In this document: positions 7,013 through 11,444 of the stretch, one piece after another
Numbering within the stretch: the stretch's first letter is position 1
How the letters are laid out: every line of letters begins with the position of its first letter
Assembly (NCBI GenBank): GCA_015486095.1
Contig: WFSK01000067.1
Span: 1 to 11,444 of the forward strand
Length of the DNA: 11,444 nt
Direction of reading: 5' to 3'
From: Thermotogae bacterium
GTDB lineage: Bacteria; Thermotogota; Thermotogae; B3-G13
Notes under the pieces: model-generated
Database searches by the model: none
The model's input: the letters and a program-made list of their open reading frames with translations, nothing else
What the model was told of the DNA's origin: nothing
Translations under genes and position numbers: made by a program

Positions 7013-7471
7013 TCAATTTTCAGCGGTTTCGAGCTTTATCATTTCTTCCTCGGTCAGGATCTTCTCTGCATCTATTAATATGATAAGTCTGTCTTCCTGT
7101 TTTGCGATCCCCTCGAGGAATGTTCTTCTCAAACCACCGACTACTGTTGGAGGTTCTTCAACCTGTTCATCGCTTAGATTCAGAACTTCTTTTACACTAT
7201 CTACTACCATGCCTACATTCTTGTTCTTTATGTTAACGACTATTATCCGCTCATCCTTCCTATTTTCCGTGTTCTCACCAAGACCGAATTTCTTCCTCAG
7301 ATTTATTATTGGGATGACTTCTCCGCGAAGATTTATAACACCCTCTACAAAATCTGGTGTATTTGGGAGTCTCGTCACATCTGTCGTTTCTATTATGCTA
7401 TTGACGAGCATGATATCTACAGCATATTCTTCTTTACCCACGGTAAAACTAACCACTTTTTTCTCAGTCAT
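7013..7471 (-). CDS. cheW: Chemotaxis coupling protein CheW
   Basis: CheW links membrane chemoreceptors to the CheA kinase in the signalling array at the inner membrane face. The 152 residues form a single CheW/SH3-like domain. Family features are FTVGKEEYAVDI (9-20), VINLRGEVIPIINLRKKFGL (45-64) with the conserved NLRG, and a C-terminal RLIILIDAEKIL (128-139). Ribosome site GGGAG (7476-7480) lies four bases before the ATG, and an in-frame stop just upstream (7472-7474) rules out a longer start. A 5-codon mini-ORF overlaps its start by four bases. It sits between an M23 protein gene and phoH, with no cheA in view, so its receptor partner must be encoded elsewhere. Confidence 0.96.
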   Translation of the reverse strand: MTEKKVVSFTVGKEEYAVDIMLVNSIIETTDVTRLPNTPDFVEGVINLRGEVIPIINLRKKFGLGENTENRKDERIIVVNIKNKNVGMVVDSVKEVLNLSDEQVEEPPTVVGGLRRTFLEGIAKQEDRLIILIDAEKILTEEEMIKLETAEN

Positions 7472-7485
7472 TCATCTCCCGCCAT
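7468..7485 (-). CDS. Five-codon mini-ORF (MAGDE) running into the cheW start
   Basis: An ATG at 7483-7485 opens MAGDE followed by TGA at 7468-7470; this stop overlaps the cheW ATG as ATGA. Twelve bases upstream lies AAGGAGGTGA (7498-7507), a perfect ten-base complement of the 16S rRNA tail. The site is 26 bases from the cheW ATG, too far to serve it directly. Ribosomes could load on the mini-ORF and reinitiate at cheW. Whether it is translated is unknown. Confidence 0.3.
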   Translation of the reverse strand: MAGDE

Positions 7486-7506
7486 AAAGCGAGCCCTTCA
7501 CCTCCT

Positions 7507-8355
7507 TCACTTTGCGCCACCTACAGACTTATTATCACTATCTGTAGCATACATTATCTTTGTCTTCGGAAGATAGTGTAACGGATCGTATCTACGTCCA
7601 TATACCCATACCTCGAAGTAAAGATGGGGTCCAGTTGAACGTCCTGTGGAGCCTACCCTACCTATCAGTTGACCTCGTCTCACGTACTCTCCTCTCACCA
7701 CATCTATTCTTGAGAGATGTCCATAGGCATTGACATATTTACCACTCTTTATCATTACACATAACCCATATGCCCCATTATTCCTGGCTAATTTAACTAT
7801 ACCACTTCTCGAGGCGAAGATCGGTGTTCCCATTGGAGCACCTATATCTATACCTCTGTGAAACTCGATTCCCCTATGAGTTATTGGATTTGTTCTCCAA
7901 CCGAATCCCGATGTTATATAGCCGTAGGTAGGCCAAATGAAAGGTCTATTCCGGTTTGCCACCGAACAGAATAAGCTTTCTGGGATAAATATCTTCTCTC
8001 CGATATGGAGGATATTCTTTCTCTCTATGCCATTCACTTTGGCAAGCGCATCGAGATCTGTAAAATAAGCATGGGATATATCCCATAAGGTATCTCCGCG
8101 CTTAACCACATGCACCACCCCAGAAGGCTGTGGTATATATAACTTTGCTCCTAATGGTAAAAGCCATGGATTTAAATGCGGATTCCAATCCATTAAAATG
8201 GGTATACTAACGTTAAATCTCTTGGATAATTTGTAATAATTATCTCCTTTCTTGATATGGTAAACTAGCACCTTGTATGGTGCGGAATACAACACCACAG
8301 ATACAAAGATCATCAAAAAAGCCAAAAGCAACTTCATCCTTTTGATATGAATCAC
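7507..8355 (-). CDS. Exported LysM-M23 (LytM-type) cell-wall protein, third zinc ligand replaced
   Basis: M23 endopeptidases cut peptidoglycan cross-bridges; LysM domains bind the glycan. The 282 residues comprise a signal peptide (MKLLLAFLMIFVSVVLYSA from residue 7), LysM 1 (about 31-75), LysM 2 (about 80-125, VVHVVKRGDTLWDIS) and an M23 domain (about 135-262). In the M23 domain H166 and D170 (HRGID) and H213 (YGHLS) are kept, but the HxH motif reads HLYFEV: H244 stays and Y246 replaces the zinc-binding histidine. The protein may thus bind zinc weakly or act as an inactive regulator like EnvC/NlpD-type LytM factors. The GTG at 8355 is the outermost start; ATG 8337 (residue 7) is equally plausible because neither has a well spaced ribosome site. 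First gene after a promoter, leading cheW-phoH-HD. Confidence 0.88.
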   Translation of the reverse strand: MIHIKRMKLLLAFLMIFVSVVLYSAPYKVLVYHIKKGDNYYKLSKRFNVSIPILMDWNPHLNPWLLPLGAKLYIPQPSGVVHVVKRGDTLWDISHAYFTDLDALAKVNGIERKNILHIGEKIFIPESLFCSVANRNRPFIWPTYGYITSGFGWRTNPITHRGIEFHRGIDIGAPMGTPIFASRSGIVKLARNNGAYGLCVMIKSGKYVNAYGHLSRIDVVRGEYVRRGQLIGRVGSTGRSTGPHLYFEVWVYGRRYDPLHYLPKTKIMYATDSDNKSVGGAK

Positions 8356-8368
8356 CCCTCACAATGAT

Positions 8369-8397
8369 ATTATATACGATCGTATTGCCAAAGACAA
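8369..8397 (-). promoter_or_regulatory. Promoter for the M23-cheW-phoH-HD operon
   Basis: On the - strand TTGTCT (8392-8397) and TATAAT (8369-8374) are separated by 17 bases; the -10 is perfect and the -35 matches four of six. Predicted transcription start is near 8362, only about 7 nt before the GTG at 8355 or about 25 nt before the ATG at 8337. It lies between cheB and the M23 gene, so the downstream four genes can be transcribed apart from cheB. Confidence 0.55.
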
Positions 8398-8427
8398 ATT
8401 AGCTAAACTGCAGTTCGGTTTCATAAT

Positions 8428-9465
8428 TCACACGAGTTCTACTATCTTTTCGGCTATCTTATAGGATGGCAAAATATAGTCTGCATTCCCATCCTCTACC
8501 ACTGCTCTTGGCATTCCGTAAACGATACATGTTTCTTTAGATTCTGCTATTACCTTACCATTGTAAAATTTCACTTTAGCACATCCCTTTGCACCATCTC
8601 TTCCCATACCAGTCATTATTACAGCTATAACTTTTTCTTTTGCTACCTCTGCTACTGAACTGAGAAGATAATCGGCTGAGGGTCTATGCCCGGATACCTT
8701 TTCCTCCATTTTGACACTTATCATCAACCTTCCTCTATCTTCGTATATTCCCATCTGTTTATCTCCGGGTGCTATATAGGCTACACCAGGTATTAATTTT
8801 TCTCCATCTTCCCCTTCTTTCACCTTTACATTAGATATCTTATCCAATCTGTTCGCGAGAGAAGCTGTGAATCCCGGCGGCATATGTTGAACTATTAAGA
8901 TGGGAGCAGGTATGTTAGCTGGGATATTTGGTATTACGATATCTAAAGCCTTTGGTCCCCCTGTTGAGGTCCCTATCGCTATTATTTTCTTCATGCCGAT
9001 AATATGAGATGGAGTTTTTTTGAGCATCCTGATGGACCTCGAAGTACTCAGTTTATCCACATCCACTGTTGATGCCATCTTGATCTTACTTATTATCGTA
9101 TCCTTCATCTTTCTGATGTTTGTAGATACGGAACCCGATGGTTTTGGAATGAAATCTACTGCCCCTCGATTAAGTGCTTCTATGGTTATATCCGCTCCTT
9201 TCTGGGTAAGACTGGAGAGCATTATCACCGGAGTGGGTTGTTTTTTCATTATAAGTCTTAACGCATCGAGACCATTTAATCTCGGCATCTCTATATCTAA
9301 CGTGATCACATCCGGTTTCAGTTTAACGGCTTTTTCTATTGCCTCATAACCATCACTTGCCATATCGATAACTTTAAGGCCATCCTCAGAATTTATGATA
9401 TCTCGTAATACCATTTTCATAAAAGCAGAATCATCGACTATTAGAACTCTTATCTCTTTTTTCAT
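8428..9465 (-). CDS. cheB: Chemotaxis protein-glutamate methylesterase/glutaminase CheB
   Basis: CheB removes methyl groups from (and deamidates) chemoreceptor glutamyl residues during adaptation, after phosphorylation by CheA. The 345 residues hold an N-terminal response-regulator domain with D11/D12, phosphorylation site D57 (TLDIEMP) and K108, a linker (about 120-158), then the methylesterase domain with the catalytic triad S167 (GTSTGG), H194 (VQHMPPGFT) and D290 (GMGRDG) and the hallmark GHRPSADYLLSS (259-270). All key residues are intact. The start ATG has AGGAGG seven bases upstream, inside dgkA, whose end overlaps this gene by 35 bp. No cheR is present nearby. Confidence 0.97.
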   Translation of the reverse strand: MKKEIRVLIVDDSAFMKMVLRDIINSEDGLKVIDMASDGYEAIEKAVKLKPDVITLDIEMPRLNGLDALRLIMKKQPTPVIMLSSLTQKGADITIEALNRGAVDFIPKPSGSVSTNIRKMKDTIISKIKMASTVDVDKLSTSRSIRMLKKTPSHIIGMKKIIAIGTSTGGPKALDIVIPNIPANIPAPILIVQHMPPGFTASLANRLDKISNVKVKEGEDGEKLIPGVAYIAPGDKQMGIYEDRGRLMISVKMEEKVSGHRPSADYLLSSVAEVAKEKVIAVIMTGMGRDGAKGCAKVKFYNGKVIAESKETCIVYGMPRAVVEDGNADYILPSYKIAEKIVELV

Positions 9466-9907
9466 TACCGATCCTCCTAAAAGTAAATGCTAAGCCAAGC
9501 AAGGTTAAGAAAAGTATGGCGAACATCCATAAGATCAGCTTAGAATTCCAATTCATAAAAATATACTTACCGAACACGATGAGCCCCACTCCCACAGCAA
9601 AAAAGGCAGCAAATAAGACTACACCAGCGGATACATCCTTTATCACTTTCACTTTGACGTTCGGTTTTGAGTAGAGAAGATCCGCCAGTGACTCTACCAT
9701 CGTGTTTATCGTCTCGGAGATCAAAACCAAAAAGATCGCCAATAATACAAATAAGGTCTCCATTTCAGATAGGTTCAATGCCAGGGTTATGAGGGCGACT
9801 GCCGTTGCAATAACGATATGGATCTTCATATTTCTCTGAGTATTTATAACATCAAAAATCCCTTCAAAGGCGTATCTAAAGCTCCTTATCAGACTTCTTC
9901 TTTTCAT
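9431..9907 (-). CDS. dgkA: Diacylglycerol kinase family protein (DgkA, undecaprenol/diacylglycerol kinase)
   Basis: A small integral membrane kinase that phosphorylates diacylglycerol or undecaprenol using ATP, feeding lipid recycling in the inner membrane. The N-terminal amphipathic SFRYAFEG (9-16) and RNMKIH (25-30) are followed by the active-site helix SETINTMVESLAD (64-76), giving E65, N68, E72 and D76, and then K90-D91 (IKD). Three core membrane helices match the family. At 158 aa it is longer than the usual 120 or so; the extra C-terminal part adds a further membrane segment (about 123-142) and a charged tail. The ribosome site GAGGT lies just before the ATG. Its end overlaps cheB by 35 bp. 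Whether the lipid is diacylglycerol or undecaprenol cannot be told from sequence. Confidence 0.9.
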   Translation of the reverse strand: MKRRSLIRSFRYAFEGIFDVINTQRNMKIHIVIATAVALITLALNLSEMETLFVLLAIFLVLISETINTMVESLADLLYSKPNVKVKVIKDVSAGVVLFAAFFAVGVGLIVFGKYIFMNWNSKLILWMFAILFLTLLGLAFTFRRIGNEKRDKSSNSR

Positions 9908-9924
9908 ACTACCTCACATCTCAC

Positions 9925-11007
9925 TCAGAATTTTCTCACGATCTGAACATCATTACCATCGTTGTCAACTATTAATACGTATTGTTCATCAGGTGTCATT
10001 GTCATGTCTATAGGATATCCTTTCAACCTTATTTCAGCGATCTTTTTGAACGATACAGTATCGTATATCGTCAAAGCAGGCTTTATACAACTCAAAATAT
10101 ATACCAGTTTTCCATCCTTGGATAGAAGGCACTTCACAGGGCCAGAGGGTACCTTTAACCATCTTTTTAATCTCATTTCGAGATCTAAAACTGCCACGGC
10201 ATCTTTAGATAAAACAGGTATAAAGATCGAGTCATTCCCTACCGTGGGAGGAAAGAGAAATTCACCTAATTCAACTGTTTTTATCACAACCTTTTTCACG
10301 AGATCGAACTTGCATAATGTGCCATCCGAATAATTGTCCACGTAGGCATATTTGTTATGGAATATTATTGCCAAGGGTTTCCTTCCCAAGACATAATCAC
10401 AGCGTTTATCTTGCCTTAAATCTATTATACTCAATCCATAGACGGATATGGTAGCCTTTGTACTCATGTTGTAATTTTCGAAAAGAGGAATATATATGTT
10501 GTTATCCTTATAATTCAACGTTACTGCTGGGACTGGCAACGCCTTCTGTATTATACGATTTCCTTTTATACTAAACCACTCAAAATATGAACCATTTTTT
10601 GAGAGCACGGCTATGTGGTTCGCTATTTTAACAGCATGTATGGGAAAGGGAAGTGTATATATTCTGTTTTCGATCCTGTCCTCAGAAACATTATACAGGA
10701 CGATCTCATTTAGAGAACTATCGACTATCAATAATAAATCCCCATATAACTTCATGTAAACAGGTGAAGCAAGTGAAAGAATGGTTCTTTTGCGAAAATC
10801 CTTCAGATCGATCCTTTCTACTGTTGCATCATCGATATTCAAGACGAAGAAGGATGTGTTATTTGCCGCGATGAACTTCGGTTTTTTACCAACCTTCACT
10901 TCTTTATAAAATCTGAAGTAGGAAATAGAGAAAGAAGATGTAGATAAAAGAAGGATTGATACAACAAATAGTATAAGAATTGGATAAGAGAGCTTCCTTT
11001 TTCCCAT
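9925..11007 (-). CDS. Membrane-anchored beta-propeller (YncE/NHL-like) protein
   Basis: Function not recognised. After a short basic stretch (KRK) the N-terminus has one strong hydrophobic segment (about 8-27, signal anchor or signal peptide), followed by about seven repeats of roughly 40 residues alternating short strands, with phrases such as KPKFIAAN, VLDLEMRL, LSKDGKLVYILS and MTPDEQYVLIVDN typical of YncE/WD-like propellers. It probably faces the periplasm. I chose the ATG at 11005-11007 because AAGGT lies seven bases upstream and it starts four bases past the preceding gene's stop; a TTG at 11043 would overlap that gene by 32 bp. It precedes dgkA by a 17-bp gap. Binding partner unknown. 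Confidence 0.75.
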   Translation of the reverse strand: MGKRKLSYPILILFVVSILLLSTSSFSISYFRFYKEVKVGKKPKFIAANNTSFFVLNIDDATVERIDLKDFRKRTILSLASPVYMKLYGDLLLIVDSSLNEIVLYNVSEDRIENRIYTLPFPIHAVKIANHIAVLSKNGSYFEWFSIKGNRIIQKALPVPAVTLNYKDNNIYIPLFENYNMSTKATISVYGLSIIDLRQDKRCDYVLGRKPLAIIFHNKYAYVDNYSDGTLCKFDLVKKVVIKTVELGEFLFPPTVGNDSIFIPVLSKDAVAVLDLEMRLKRWLKVPSGPVKCLLSKDGKLVYILSCIKPALTIYDTVSFKKIAEIRLKGYPIDMTMTPDEQYVLIVDNDGNDVQIVRKF

Positions 11008-11011
11008 ATAT

Positions 11012-11444
11012 TCAACCTTTTTTCTCTCTATATTTGTAGACAAAAAATACGACGCCGAGGAGAAGACATCCGACTACAAATGCATCGAATAGACTTCCCA
11101 TCAATGTGGTAGATAAATTAAGCAGGCTTTCTGATGAGAAGAGTTCTTTGATCTGCCAATCGAAACCATAAATTATGGTTTGCAATAGAGATAAACCACA
11201 TTCGACAACAATGCTTATAAACAGAAGAAAATAAGCTATTCTCATGAGTCTATCCCTTCTAAGAGAAATGATCCCATATATGAGAGCAAATAAGAATATC
11301 GCTAAACCCAAGGTAGATGTGATAATAATGAGTGGAGTAACCTTCACCCTTACATTCAGAATTTCTTCTACGGAGGAAGCATTTAGATATACCCCCATAA
11401 CGATGAAAAAGAACATAGAAAAAGCCATGATACCAATAATACCC
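11012..11444 (-). CDS. Small integral membrane protein, 5' end cut by window edge
   Basis: Not recognised. At least 138 residues with four membrane segments: about 1-16, 31-55, 63-87 and 108-133, counted from the ATG at 11428. The frame stays open upstream of this ATG (Gly-Ile-Ile-Gly-Ile) to the window end, and no ribosome site precedes the ATG, so the true start probably lies outside. The tail is basic (KYREKKG). It ends four bases before the propeller gene start, so the two likely form a pair in one operon. No conserved motif allows a function to be given. Confidence 0.7.
   Translation of the reverse strand, partial: GIIGIMAFSMFFFIVMGVYLNASSVEEILNVRVKVTPLIIITSTLGLAIFLFALIYGIISLRRDRLMRIAYFLLFISIVVECGLSLLQTIIYGFDWQIKELFSSESLLNLSTTLMGSLFDAFVVGCLLLGVVFFVYKYREKKG

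Noticed and set aside
7080..7487. A 135-codon + strand frame opposite cheW
   Set aside because: It is the antisense of a clear, fully conserved cheW and shows Ser/Thr/Phe-rich shadow composition.
8406..8415. AACTGCAGTT palindrome between cheB and the M23 gene
   Set aside because: Ten-base palindromes are expected several times in a window of this length, and no T-run follows, so neither operator nor terminator is supported.
9053..9061. TTATCCACA, a perfect DnaA-box sequence
   Set aside because: A single copy inside the cheB linker coding region with no AT-rich unwinding element or further boxes nearby; one such match is not rare in a window of this size.

Overview
The window reads as ordinary chromosomal DNA of a thermophile-like bacterium: A+T-leaning, heavy use of AGA, ATA and GAT/GAG codons, and very tight gene packing with start/stop overlaps. 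The mix of genes (an orphan BMP-family binding protein, CheB and CheW scattered among envelope genes, and PhoH next to a short 7TM-HD protein) suggests a Thermotogota-like lineage. That placement is an inference from gene content and style, not a proven assignment.

Left block (+ strand, 1-4593). A control region of about 160 bp (two imperfect 35-bp direct repeats, an inverted repeat flanking the -35 region, and a TATAAT promoter) precedes dnaN, the DNA polymerase III sliding clamp. It is followed without a gap by a 387-aa protein that aligns by eye, motif by motif, with the N-terminal half of UvrD/PcrA/Rep helicases but has lost Walker A, Walker B and the motif III glutamine. I regard it as a dead helicase-like protein. 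Overlapping its end is an exported helix-rich protein that may be TolC-like. A new extended -10 promoter and a leader of about 105 nt, with two mutually exclusive pairings around the Shine-Dalgarno site, then lead into an orphan BMP-family solute-binding protein.

Right block (- strand, 4583-11444), read from right to left: a small membrane protein cut by the window edge, a membrane-anchored beta-propeller protein, DgkA (lipid kinase), CheB (chemotaxis methylesterase), then after a promoter an exported LysM-M23 protein, CheW, PhoH ATPase and a 7TM-HD phosphodiesterase of the PgpH type. The BMP gene and the HD gene converge and overlap by 11 bp.

How they fit together: the left block begins with replication-clamp synthesis coupled to a helicase-like protein and an envelope protein. 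The right block mixes envelope functions (DgkA, M23, propeller), chemotaxis regulators (CheB, CheW, with no CheA/CheR/CheY in view) and cyclic-dinucleotide/RNA-linked functions (HD, PhoH). Most interesting are the dead UvrD-like protein in the dnaN operon, the switch-like leader before the BMP gene, a perfect 10-nt Shine-Dalgarno site with a 5-codon mini-ORF running into cheW, the missing third zinc ligand in the M23 protein, and the HD protein without its usual extracytoplasmic domain.
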